Positions 1 to 6,911 are shown, counted from the stretch's first letter. The stretch is 9,780 nt of DNA from Oscillospiraceae bacterium (GCA_017415945.1 JAFQDR010000272.1:1-9780); one strand, 5' to 3'. The notes: generated by a model not told the origin, from the sequence alone. A program made the numbers and translations.

Positions 1-2
1 CA

Positions 3-113
3 GGTCTGCAGCCAACGCCAAGCAGTAAGGGCGTTGGCAGACCCCACGTAAACATGTGGGGCCGCGCGCATAATTTCTCCGCATTCTGCGAACAAATTCC
101 ACACTTGCAGACC
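3..113. repeat. Multi-branched inverted-repeat element
   Basis: An outer 8-bp stem (GGTCTGCA 3-10 with TGCAGACC 106-113) encloses a 9-bp stem (11-19 with 30-38, ten-base loop) and a CCCCAC/GTGGGG stem (42-47 with 56-61). There is also a competing pairing in which GGTCT (3-7) pairs with AGACC (39-43). That pairing would extend the first hairpin past a three-base bulge. The two pairings are mutually exclusive. The structure forms on either strand, so the transcribed strand is not known. The element may be cut by the left window edge. Confidence 0.5.
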
Positions 114-119
114 TATTTG

Positions 120-154
120 TATTTTTCGCTTCGTACATGCCGGCGCGAAAAATA
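120..154. repeat. 10-bp stem-loop
   Basis: TATTTTTCGC (120-129) and GCGAAAAATA (145-154) are perfect inverted copies with a 15-base loop. Read on the plus strand the stem is not followed by a U-run, so it is not a standard terminator. It is part of the hairpin cluster in the left non-coding region. Confidence 0.5.
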
Positions 155-168
155 GATTTGACTTTGTT

Positions 169-188
169 TCGTCCTCACGGACGAAATT
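169..188 (-). other. 8-bp hairpin with GTGA tetraloop
   Basis: On the minus strand TTTCGTCC-GTGA-GGACGAAA forms a perfect 8-bp stem closed by a GNRA-type loop (GTGA). On the plus strand the loop would be TCAC, which is not a special stable loop. The loop therefore favours an RNA transcribed in the direction of the leftward operon. The GTCCGTGAGGACGAAAC portion is identical to stem II and its flank in classical hammerhead ribozymes, but the CUGANGA box needed for catalysis is absent on the 5' side, so I do not call it a ribozyme. Confidence 0.5.
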
Positions 189-215
189 CTGCGAAGCATT
201 TTTTGACAGTCTGAC

Positions 216-247
216 ATACCCCCGAGCATGATGCTCGGGGGTATTTT
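216..247 (+). terminator. GC-rich palindromic hairpin, probable intrinsic terminator
   Basis: ATACCCCCGAGCAT (216-229) and ATGCTCGGGGGTAT (231-244) are perfect 14-base inverted copies around a single central base. On the plus strand the stem runs straight into TATTTTC, a weak U-tract. On the minus strand, where the symporter gene ends 14 bases before the stem, the stem is followed by GTCAGAC with no U-tract. By sequence it is therefore a better terminator for rightward transcription entering from outside the window or from the hairpin element. It may act in both directions, since its position just after the operon suits that too. Confidence 0.6.
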
Positions 248-257
248 CATCTAAAGA

Positions 258-1796
258 TCAAACCCTTACTGTTTCATCCGTAATGGTTCGCATAGCTTCT
301 TCCATGGACATACCACGTTCAATAGCAGCCTTACGTGCAGCATTGACCGCTTGAATGGTCTTGACACGCTGTCCGTCCAGCTCATAGCCCTTCATTGCCC
401 AAAGAGTCAGTAGCCATGCCGCCATAGGCACCAAGCAGAACAGGGCGATCACTACCCAGTTCATACCGGGAGCATAGGCAGTCCCCTTGGTAGGCAGATC
501 GCTGATTCCAATGAACAGCAGTGCAATGGATACCACCGTTGCAGACAAGGAGGAAACCAGCTTGTCAACCAAGGAGAACAAGGTACCCATAATACCGGGA
601 ATGAACTTACCGGAGCGATAGGTCTCATAGTCTGCGCAGTCGGCAACCATGGGAATGGGCATATCCGCTGTGGAATAATACGCGCCATAGCCGATGCCGA
701 AGAACAGGATAAACAGAATCGTATACAAATTCAGTGCCAACCCGTTTTCGTCCATAAGGCTCATGTTCAGAGCAGGTACACCGGGACGCCACAGAACCAG
801 CAGCGCAAGAACACCGATGTAGCTGACCAGCGCAACAGTCACATAAGTCACCAGAGATTTCTTCTGCCCATATTTCTGGGAGGTGCGCACCGTCAGCAGG
901 AAGAAGGGTGCTGAAAAGGCATAGCCAAGCACCATCATAGGCAAATACAAACCGTCGTAATTCCCCATCATGCAGGAATACAGCATAATCAGAACCGTCA
1001 GATTCGTAGCGATGGACAATGCAAGCTTGCATCCGCCGCCTGCTACCATCAAACGCTGCAAAGGCTTATTAGCCTTAATGATTGCAATATACTCGGAAAC
1101 CTTTACATTTTCCTGTTGACCACCGCCAATACCAAAGTATTTAGCGTTATCCTTTTCCCAGATGCCGATGATTGCAAGAATCGTCAAAACGACGGAAATC
1201 GCAATTCCGATGGGCGTCATAATACGGAACCATGCAGCATTAAAGTCACCCGCAAAGCCGTCACCTGCCAAAATGGGAGCCAGTGCCTGCATCACACCCA
1301 TACCGATCAAGGAGCCTACGGTATTAAAAATCGTAAACAAAGGACGCTGGGTAGGATCATTGGTCAGTACAGCCTGGGCAGAGCGGGTAACGGATGTCTG
1401 GAATGTATAACCGATGACCCATACCGCATACAGACCTACGAACGCAGCATAACGCAAAGTCATTGCCGTCTCGGGGATCATAGGGGAAACCACATACAGC
1501 AAAATTACGGAAACCGACATGATTACGTTGCCGATGACCATAAAGGGACGGAACTTGCCGAATTTACCGTTTGTCTTGTCCATCAGCGCACCAATGATAG
1601 GGTCGGTGATGGCATCAAACACACGCATCCCCGTGACCATCATGGAGGCGAAAACCATCCCAAGCCCCAACACCTTATTGCCGAATGTGGCAATATAGCT
1701 GAGGATCAATACATAGTACACGTTGGTTGCGCCATTGTTCATAGGGAACAACGCCAGCTGATACAGCTTGGCTCTGTTTAAATTGGAATCATTCAT
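258..1796 (-). CDS. GPH-family (MelB-type) sugar:cation symporter
   Basis: This is a 512-residue, strongly hydrophobic membrane protein with about 12 predicted transmembrane helices, the usual length for the glycoside-pentoside-hexuronide:cation symporters of the MFS superfamily. The family signature FDAITDP (residues 60-66) is followed by MDKTNGKFGKFRPF (72-85). D61 and D65 have the spacing of the two cation-binding aspartates of E. coli MelB (D55, D59), so sodium- or proton-coupled uptake is likely. The second half carries the typical MVADCADYETYRSGK stretch. The start is supported by TAAGGAGGG six bases upstream, which overlaps the stop codon of the GH2 gene and implies translational coupling. 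It is the last gene of the operon and presumably imports the sugar or glycoside processed by the two hydrolases. The exact substrate cannot be read from sequence; a beta-galactoside or short oligosaccharide is inferred from the neighbours. Confidence 0.9.
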   Translation of the reverse strand: MNDSNLNRAKLYQLALFPMNNGATNVYYVLILSYIATFGNKVLGLGMVFASMMVTGMRVFDAITDPIIGALMDKTNGKFGKFRPFMVIGNVIMSVSVILLYVVSPMIPETAMTLRYAAFVGLYAVWVIGYTFQTSVTRSAQAVLTNDPTQRPLFTIFNTVGSLIGMGVMQALAPILAGDGFAGDFNAAWFRIMTPIGIAISVVLTILAIIGIWEKDNAKYFGIGGGQQENVKVSEYIAIIKANKPLQRLMVAGGGCKLALSIATNLTVLIMLYSCMMGNYDGLYLPMMVLGYAFSAPFFLLTVRTSQKYGQKKSLVTYVTVALVSYIGVLALLVLWRPGVPALNMSLMDENGLALNLYTILFILFFGIGYGAYYSTADMPIPMVADCADYETYRSGKFIPGIMGTLFSLVDKLVSSLSATVVSIALLFIGISDLPTKGTAYAPGMNWVVIALFCLVPMAAWLLTLWAMKGYELDGQRVKTIQAVNAARKAAIERGMSMEEAMRTITDETVRV

Positions 1797-1802
1797 TTTG
1801 TT

Positions 1803-1811
1803 CCCTCCTTA
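1803..1811 (-). promoter_or_regulatory. Shine-Dalgarno of the symporter, overlapping upstream stop
   Basis: On the minus strand TAAGGAGGG contains both the TAA stop of the GH2 gene and a near-perfect ribosome binding site six bases from the symporter ATG. This suggests coupled translation. Confidence 0.8.
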
Positions 1812-3725
1812 GGTCCAGTTGCCGCCGTTGCCTTCGCCCTTTCGGAGCTTATAGGACGGATTGGGTTTCGTTACACGACGAACGAAAGAGCTGTCAACGC
1901 ATTCACCTGCAACAGCCTTCAGCTCCACTTCGCCCTCCAGAGGAATCTTGAAGGTAAATACCTTCTCCCCTGCCTGCGTACCAACTTCCACACCGTTTGC
2001 ATACAAGGCGACCTGCTTCTGATTGGAATATACCTTCACTGTCGTTGTGCTTTCCGCTCTGTCTACATAGCGACTGCCGCACAGGTGAACAAAAGGCTCC
2101 TCGCTCCAGTATGCCTTGTATAGGTAGAAGCTATCTTTTTTGATTTTACGGTCAAAGGTCACGAGCCCTTTATGATTCATGCCCGGCTCGCCGCCCTGAT
2201 TGCGTGCATCGGCAGCAAAGTCAAACATATTCCAAATGTGAGTTGCCCACATAAAGGGACGCTTCTCAATAAACTTTGCCAGATATTCGTGATAAACTGC
2301 CTGATATTCCTCCGTATGGTCGCCTCGTCTGGGCTTGGAGGAATGGAGATTGGGCATTGCCTCACAGCCGTATTCGGAGTAGCCAATGGGACGATTGGGG
2401 TATACCTTATGGAAGAAGTCCACCCAAATATCGTTTAGAAACAGCCCGGGAACATACCATCCCAAATACAGGTTCCAGCTGACCAAATCCGTGATATGGG
2501 CAACCTTGTGGAAGGGATGGCATACCGCATAACAAGCCAGAGTCGTAGGTCTTGTGGGATCCATCTCGTGAACCAAATCGTTTAGAACATGATGATTATC
2601 CAGCATATCCTTCTTGTCCTTGGTAGAGATGGTGATCTCATTGGACACACCCCAAGTAACAATGGAGGGATGGTTATAATTCTGGACGATCAATTCCTTC
2701 ATTTGTTCAATGGTGTTTTCTCTGCCATTGGGAAGATGTTCGGAAATATAGGGAATCTCCGCCCATACCGCCATACCGTATTTGTCGCACAGATCATAGA
2801 AATATTGGTCGTGCTGATAATGAGCCAGACGGATGGTATTGGCACCGATCTCGCGGATCAGCTCCATATCCATATCGTGGTGTTCCTTGGTAATAGCATT
2901 ACCCAATCCCTTCCAGTCCTGATGACGGCAAACACCGCGCAGGGGATAGCTTCGTCCATTCAGGAAGAACCCCTCCTGAGGGTCTATATAAAAAGTACGA
3001 ACACCAAACTTGGTGCTGACCATATCCACGGCATGACCGTCCACGGACAAGGTTGCTGTGCAGCTATAGAGATATGGATCATCCACCCCATCCCAAAGAT
3101 GCACATTGGGGATCACCAAATCCGCATTCAGGCCAACGCCTTCGGCAACGACCATGCCCGCAGCGTCACGAATCACAACAGAAACATCACCCTCACAATT
3201 TGCGTAGGTGCGTACATTGACCTTCCCGTCAGTACCCTCAACAGTAGAAGTTACCGCAATCCCGGGACAGCCATAGTAATCCATGTCGAAGTGGTTTTCA
3301 TTGACCACAATCAGCTTCACATCACGATAAATACCGCCATAGAATGTAAAGTCCGCCTTTTGAGGATAGATGCGATCATTGACGGAATTATCTACATATA
3401 CAAGCAGGTGGTTGTTTGTACGGAGCAGTTCTGTCACATCTTTTCGGAAGGTGGAGTAACCGCCATCGTGGGACATGACTTCCACGTCATTCAGGATAAC
3501 CTTTGCAGAAGCGTTGACACCGTCAAACTGCAGATAGACCCGTTCCCTCACCCCGAAGCTCGGGGCGAGGAAATCGGTTTCATAGGTGCAGGTGCCGCGG
3601 AAATAGTCATCTCCGCCGTCCTGACCATCAAGATTGTTCCAAGTGTGTGGGATATTGACCTTCTGCTTACTACCGTCGTGGTAAGTAAACGTCCAGTTTT
3701 TATTAAGTTTGTGAGTTGTTCTCAT
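1809..3725 (-). CDS. Glycoside hydrolase family 2, beta-galactosidase type
   Basis: This is a retaining exo-glycosidase of 638 residues with the GH2 architecture: an N-terminal jelly-roll sugar-binding domain (about 1-165), an Ig-like domain (about 170-255), a TIM barrel (about 260-560) and a short C-terminal beta domain. The acid/base glutamate is E363 in WGVSNE and the nucleophile is E451 in GYSEYG. The stretch WNMFDFAADARNQGG followed by NHKGLVTFDRK is typical of compact Firmicutes/Bacteroidetes beta-galactosidases. N517 and K519 form an N-x-K motif that also occurs in beta-glucuronidases, so that activity is the main alternative. No signal peptide is seen, so the enzyme is cytoplasmic. 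A GTG at 3737 extends the frame by four codons, but its G is the last base of the AAAGGAG ribosome binding site (3737-3743). The ATG at 3725, 11 bases downstream of that site, is therefore the start. It lies between the GH3 and symporter genes in one operon. Confidence 0.88.
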   Translation of the reverse strand: MRTTHKLNKNWTFTYHDGSKQKVNIPHTWNNLDGQDGGDDYFRGTCTYETDFLAPSFGVRERVYLQFDGVNASAKVILNDVEVMSHDGGYSTFRKDVTELLRTNNHLLVYVDNSVNDRIYPQKADFTFYGGIYRDVKLIVVNENHFDMDYYGCPGIAVTSTVEGTDGKVNVRTYANCEGDVSVVIRDAAGMVVAEGVGLNADLVIPNVHLWDGVDDPYLYSCTATLSVDGHAVDMVSTKFGVRTFYIDPQEGFFLNGRSYPLRGVCRHQDWKGLGNAITKEHHDMDMELIREIGANTIRLAHYQHDQYFYDLCDKYGMAVWAEIPYISEHLPNGRENTIEQMKELIVQNYNHPSIVTWGVSNEITISTKDKKDMLDNHHVLNDLVHEMDPTRPTTLACYAVCHPFHKVAHITDLVSWNLYLGWYVPGLFLNDIWVDFFHKVYPNRPIGYSEYGCEAMPNLHSSKPRRGDHTEEYQAVYHEYLAKFIEKRPFMWATHIWNMFDFAADARNQGGEPGMNHKGLVTFDRKIKKDSFYLYKAYWSEEPFVHLCGSRYVDRAESTTTVKVYSNQKQVALYANGVEVGTQAGEKVFTFKIPLEGEVELKAVAGECVDSSFVRRVTKPNPSYKLRKGEGNGGNWT

Positions 3726-3736
3726 TGAACAAGGCA

Positions 3737-3743
3737 CTCCTTT
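3737..3743 (-). promoter_or_regulatory. Shine-Dalgarno deciding the GH2 start
   Basis: AAAGGAG on the minus strand touches the TAA stop of the GH3 gene and lies 11 bases before the ATG at 3725. It overlaps the upstream in-frame GTG, which rules that codon out as the normal start. Confidence 0.75.
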
Positions 3744-6709
3744 TACTTTGCTTTCTTATATGCCTTCCATGCGGCATATTCCTCAGTCTTGCGCAGCTTA
3801 CCGACACCCTTGATCCACATTGCAGCCCCAAGGAGAGTCAGAACCCAGCAAACTGCCATAGCAGTGCGTACGGTGGTCAGAATAGGAGGAGTAATGGCAT
3901 GAACAACAGTGTCAGGACCAACGCCATTCATTGCTGAAGAATTTGCAAGGGCGTACAGATTGTGGTGTACTGCTTCACGCATTGCGGAAACAACAACGGG
4001 ATCGTTTTCGTATTCGGGCAGCTGCTGAACAACGTACCACAGCATTGCGTCAAAAGTGGTAACGCCTCCGCCCATGATACCGTCAACACCGTTGGTGTAG
4101 GTAACCAGAACGTTGTCGGTAATGGAGAAGCCGTTGTTGCCCCATTCTTCACGCATGATGTTGTTCATCAGATTGTAATTGCCGCCGGACCAGCGAGTGC
4201 CCCAACGGGTGTAAGCGGTCATAACGCCGTTGCCATCGGATTCCTCCAGAGACTTCTGGAAGCCCTTCAGATAAATTTCACGAGCAGCCTGTTCGCCAAC
4301 CCATGCAGCCTGACCCAAACGTTCCTGTTCGCAGTCGTTCAAAGCAAAGTGCTTCATTACAACGTCGACGCCCTTGTCCTGGATGCCCTGTACTTCTGCG
4401 CCGCCGATTTCACCTGCCAGGAAGCCGTCTTCGGAGTAGTATTCAAAATTTCTGCCGCCGTAGGGAGTACGGTGGGTATTTGCACCGGGGCCGTACAGAC
4501 AAGCAACATCCGCAGACAGACAGTCGTTGCCGATCAGATTGCCTACATTGTACATGAGCTCAGTGTTAAAGGTTGCGGACATCACGTCTTCGGAGGTAAA
4601 TGCGGTAGGTTCTGCGTGCTTCAGGCCGCTGCCAAACAGTGCAGCGGTCAGACCCTGAGGCCCGTTTTCGTCACGAGAACCGGGAGCCTGCACGGATTCA
4701 GCGGGCATGCGCCAGTGGAAGGAGTCACCGATCATGGAGACCATATCATCAAAGGTTAGCTGATCCAGCAGCAGCTGCCAGTCAGGATCGTCATAATCCT
4801 TCCCGATCATATCAACCAGCTTCAGTCCGTTATCCGCACCCAGAGTAGGCATTGCAGTTTCGGGATAATCAGCGGGATCGTACTGAACATCCTGCAGCTC
4901 ATCGATCATCTGCTCGGTGAGAGTCAACTTCTTGATTTCCTTGGGGAAGGTGCCTTCCCAGTCATTTCTGGTCAGGTAGGTAATGCTGTCGTCAATGCCT
5001 TCATAGAGATTGATGTCAGCACCGGACAGCTGATTTACAATGGGAGTACCATTGAGAGAGGTAGAATAAGTGACTGCATCCAGTTCGTCCTCAGTCCACT
5101 TGTAGGTCAGAGCTGCATTACCTTCTGCATCCATACCATCATCGACGGTGTAGCCCTTTGCAGCCAGAACGTTGTTAACAGCATTGTGTGCGTCGGTTGC
5201 TGCGGTCAGATAGTAATCGCCTGCATCCAAAATGTAGGTGCCTGCGCCATAGGCATCGTATGCAGCCATATCACGCTTGTCCACGGAGATCTTCAGGATT
5301 TCGGATGCACCGGGTTCCAGAATATCGGTCTTGCCGAAGCCAATGAGCTGAACCGCAGCCTTTTCAACCAGATTATCAATGTCATACTGGGTATAGGGAG
5401 ACTGCAGATAGATCTGAACGGTTTCCTTACCTGCCATGTCACCGGTGTTGGTGACGGTTACTTCAACGTCATAGGTATCGGATGCTTCATTGTAGCTTAC
5501 ATTCATATCGCTATACTCAAATGTAGTGTAGCTCAAGCCATAACCGAAGGGGAACGCAACATCATCGGAATAGACGTAGTTGCCTGCGTTGCCGGTACCC
5601 ATAACAGTATCTTCATAACGGGTTTCATAATACTTATAGCCTACATAAATACCTTCCTGATAAATCATGTAGGTGCTTGCGTTTGCGGGGATCACGCCTT
5701 CTGCATAACCTTCATATACGGTAGGTACAAAGTTCTGCATAGCGGGAGAAGAGTAGTTATCGTAGCAATAGGTATCTGCCAGAGAGCCGGAGGGATTGAT
5801 CTTGCCTGCCAGAATATCGGCAACCGCATTGGTGCCGCTGATACCAACGCCGCCGATCCACAGAACCGCGTCAACGTTGTAATCGTTATTCTTCAGGAAG
5901 TCCACCTGCAGTGCGTTGGAGGTGTTGATGAGCATGATAATGCTGTCAACAGTGCCTGCTGCCTTCATGTCAGCTGCCCACTGCATCATTTCCTGTTCTT
6001 CCGCAGACAGAGCAAGGTAGTTATATGCATTAAATTCGCAGTCATAGCCTTCGCCGCCGATACGGGAAATGGGAATGATCACTGCATCGCCGTAATCGGC
6101 AAAGGATGCCTTTACGTCATCAGGGTAAACATCCACGGGAACCTCGGGAATGGATGCCTGACCTGCAAGAACAGCGGATTCACCTGCGGAAGCGGTACGA
6201 TTGTACTTGGAGCCCTCTTCCCCATTGTACCAATCCCACAGAACGGGATTCACTACCAAGCCGGACTTTTCCAAAGCAACCTTCAGATTGTCAGCCTTGG
6301 AAGCATCCACGTTACCGGAACCGGTGCCGCCATATACCAGATTAACGGCACTGGAGGACAAGGTGGAAACCTTTGCGCCCGCAGCCAGAGGCAGTGCACC
6401 GTTGTTCATCATCAGGACAGCGCCTTCTGCTTCTACCTGCTTGCAAAGCTCCAAGCCGTACGCGGTCTTTTCTGCAATGGAGTCGAAGTCCATGGTGTAA
6501 TACTGTGCGTTGGGGTCTGCATTTTCCAGTTCCCAGAAGCTGCCGCCGACCATAGCCACAATGGTATTGTCAAACATACCAAGTGCAACGGAGCCGATGC
6601 TGGCAATAATGGCAACGATCATCACAATAATGGTCAGTGTCTTCCACAATGTGACATTCTTACGTTTTGCCTTTTTATAGGCTTTTTTTAATGTTTTTTT
6701 CTCGTCCAT
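3743..6709 (-). CDS. Membrane-anchored GH3 glycosidase, permuted domain order
   Basis: This 988-residue GH3 protein carries its domains in reversed order. A lysine-rich start and membrane segment (about 23-46) lead into the GH3 C-terminal alpha/beta domain, which has EGAVLMMNNGALPL (95-108), IGGEGYD with candidate acid/base E220, and KINPSGSL. An Fn3-like domain follows (FPFGYGLSYTTF onward, about 387-500), then a linker. The TIM-barrel domain comes last (about 645-900), with GRNFEYYSED, K786-H787 in KHFALND, and predicted nucleophile D865 in GFSITDN. A second membrane helix (about 943-966) and a lysine-rich tail end the protein. Reversed GH3 order is known in beta-glucosidases of Ruminococcus albus and Butyrivibrio. 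By the positive-inside rule both ends are cytoplasmic and the catalytic part is outside. The usual DGP substrate-binding motif reads NGP (N682), and SDW reads TDN, so specificity may differ from classic beta-glucosidases. The ribosome site AGAAAGG lies nine bases before the ATG. It is the first gene of the operon. Confidence 0.88.
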   Translation of the reverse strand: MDEKKTLKKAYKKAKRKNVTLWKTLTIIVMIVAIIASIGSVALGMFDNTIVAMVGGSFWELENADPNAQYYTMDFDSIAEKTAYGLELCKQVEAEGAVLMMNNGALPLAAGAKVSTLSSSAVNLVYGGTGSGNVDASKADNLKVALEKSGLVVNPVLWDWYNGEEGSKYNRTASAGESAVLAGQASIPEVPVDVYPDDVKASFADYGDAVIIPISRIGGEGYDCEFNAYNYLALSAEEQEMMQWAADMKAAGTVDSIIMLINTSNALQVDFLKNNDYNVDAVLWIGGVGISGTNAVADILAGKINPSGSLADTYCYDNYSSPAMQNFVPTVYEGYAEGVIPANASTYMIYQEGIYVGYKYYETRYEDTVMGTGNAGNYVYSDDVAFPFGYGLSYTTFEYSDMNVSYNEASDTYDVEVTVTNTGDMAGKETVQIYLQSPYTQYDIDNLVEKAAVQLIGFGKTDILEPGASEILKISVDKRDMAAYDAYGAGTYILDAGDYYLTAATDAHNAVNNVLAAKGYTVDDGMDAEGNAALTYKWTEDELDAVTYSTSLNGTPIVNQLSGADINLYEGIDDSITYLTRNDWEGTFPKEIKKLTLTEQMIDELQDVQYDPADYPETAMPTLGADNGLKLVDMIGKDYDDPDWQLLLDQLTFDDMVSMIGDSFHWRMPAESVQAPGSRDENGPQGLTAALFGSGLKHAEPTAFTSEDVMSATFNTELMYNVGNLIGNDCLSADVACLYGPGANTHRTPYGGRNFEYYSEDGFLAGEIGGAEVQGIQDKGVDVVMKHFALNDCEQERLGQAAWVGEQAAREIYLKGFQKSLEESDGNGVMTAYTRWGTRWSGGNYNLMNNIMREEWGNNGFSITDNVLVTYTNGVDGIMGGGVTTFDAMLWYVVQQLPEYENDPVVVSAMREAVHHNLYALANSSAMNGVGPDTVVHAITPPILTTVRTAMAVCWVLTLLGAAMWIKGVGKLRKTEEYAAWKAYKKAK

Positions 6710-6743
6710 ACATTTCTACCTTTCTCATTCGTATTTTATTTTT

Positions 6744-6758
6744 TCGAACAAAGTCCGA
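6744..6758. repeat. Imperfect 15-bp inverted repeat in GH3 leader
   Basis: TCGAAC-AAA-GTCCGA has five of six arm positions complementary. It lies in the predicted untranslated leader of the GH3 operon, 35 bases before the start codon. It could be an operator for a second regulator or chance; the support is weak. Confidence 0.25.
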
Positions 6759-6780
6759 GTTTTACAACATTTGTCCATTC

Positions 6781-6796
6781 ATCAACACGTGTTGAT
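6781..6796. promoter_or_regulatory. Perfect 16-bp palindrome, likely TetR operator
   Basis: ATCAACACGTGTTGAT is its own reverse complement, of a length and symmetry typical of TetR-family operators. Its right arm overlaps the predicted -35 box of the tetR promoter (6792-6797). It also lies about 11-26 bases downstream of the predicted start site of the leftward operon. A dimeric repressor bound here would block initiation of tetR and obstruct RNA polymerase leaving the GH3 promoter. The binding protein is inferred from adjacency. Confidence 0.65.
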
Positions 6797-6820
6797 TTTT
6801 ATGCTTGTATACAGTATAAT
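6792..6820 (+). promoter_or_regulatory. Predicted tetR promoter
   Basis: TTGATT (6792-6797), a 17-base spacer and a perfect TATAAT (6815-6820) give a sigma-70/sigma-A type promoter reading right, with a start near 6827 and an untranslated leader of about 85 bases. The -35 box is inside the palindrome, which suggests autorepression. Another TATAAT occurs at 6824-6829 and a third at 6865-6870, but neither has a good -35 at 16-18 bases. Confidence 0.6.
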
Positions 6821-6841
6821 CATTATAATGTATCTTTTCAA
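6813..6841 (-). promoter_or_regulatory. Predicted promoter of the GH3-GH2-symporter operon
   Basis: On the minus strand TTGAAA (6836-6841), a 17-base spacer and TATACT (6813-6818) form a good sigma-A type promoter with a start near 6806, giving a leader of about 97 bases that includes the palindrome. Its -10 box overlaps that of the opposite promoter, so RNA polymerase should not be able to occupy both at once. Confidence 0.6.
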
Positions 6842-6870
6842 CCAACAAAATTCACAAAATGAAATATAAT

Positions 6871-6893
6871 CGACACACATATATCAAGTGTCG
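6871..6893. repeat. Inverted repeat at the tetR translation start region
   Basis: CGACAC (6871-6876) and GTGTCG (6888-6893) are perfect six-base inverted arms separated by 11 bases. The repeat lies in the tetR leader, 18 bases before the chosen start. It may be a secondary regulator site or an RNA hairpin; there is no further support. Confidence 0.35.
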
Positions 6894-6911
6894 AAAAATG
6901 AGGTTAATGAA

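Larger units (their letters stand above)
1..257. other. Hairpin-rich non-coding region at left edge
   Basis: No convincing gene is seen here. The stretch is dense in inverted repeats. GGTCTGCA (3-10) is perfectly complementary to TGCAGACC (106-113) and would enclose two hairpins. The first has arms GCCAACGCC (11-19) and GGCGTTGGC (30-38). The second has arms CCCCAC (42-47) and GTGGGG (56-61), extendable by two pairs to a four-base loop. Further right are a 10-bp stem (120-129 with 145-154), an 8-bp stem with a four-base loop (169-188) and a strong palindrome (216-244). ATTCTGCGAA occurs twice (83-92, 186-195). This could be the 3' untranslated region of the leftward operon, a small RNA, or a dispersed intergenic repeat. 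The sequence alone does not decide. Confidence 0.6.
6710..6911. promoter_or_regulatory. Divergent regulatory region between GH3 operon and tetR
   Basis: This 202-base AT-rich intergenic region separates the two divergent units. It contains one good promoter for each direction with their -10 boxes overlapping (6813-6820), a perfect 16-bp palindrome (6781-6796), and a looser inverted repeat next to the tetR start (6871-6893). The arrangement is that of a TetR-type repressor controlling itself and the neighbouring operon. Confidence 0.75.

Noticed and set aside
165..200. Functional hammerhead ribozyme
   Set aside because: The stem II and GAAAC segment match, but the invariant CUGANGA box is missing, so cleavage is not expected.
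1..257. CRISPR array or insertion-sequence end
   Set aside because: The repeats are inverted stems of different sequence, not regularly spaced direct repeats, and no transposase or target-site duplication is visible.
2589..3728. Long open frame on the plus strand opposite the GH2 gene
   Set aside because: It is the antisense shadow of a clearly recognisable enzyme, has no plausible ribosome site, and its protein has no recognisable family features.
3726..3737. GTG start for the GH2 gene
   Set aside because: The GTG overlaps the AAAGGAG ribosome binding site; the ATG at 3725 is correctly spaced from it.
5186..6691. 501-codon open frame on the plus strand opposite the GH3 gene
   Set aside because: It results from codon bias of the real gene. 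The composition is unnatural (rich in Cys, Ile, Val, Gly, His) and no domain is recognisable.
6865..6870. TATAAT at 6865 as the tetR -10 box
   Set aside because: No acceptable -35 hexamer lies 16-18 bases upstream, whereas the TATAAT at 6815 has TTGATT at exactly 17.
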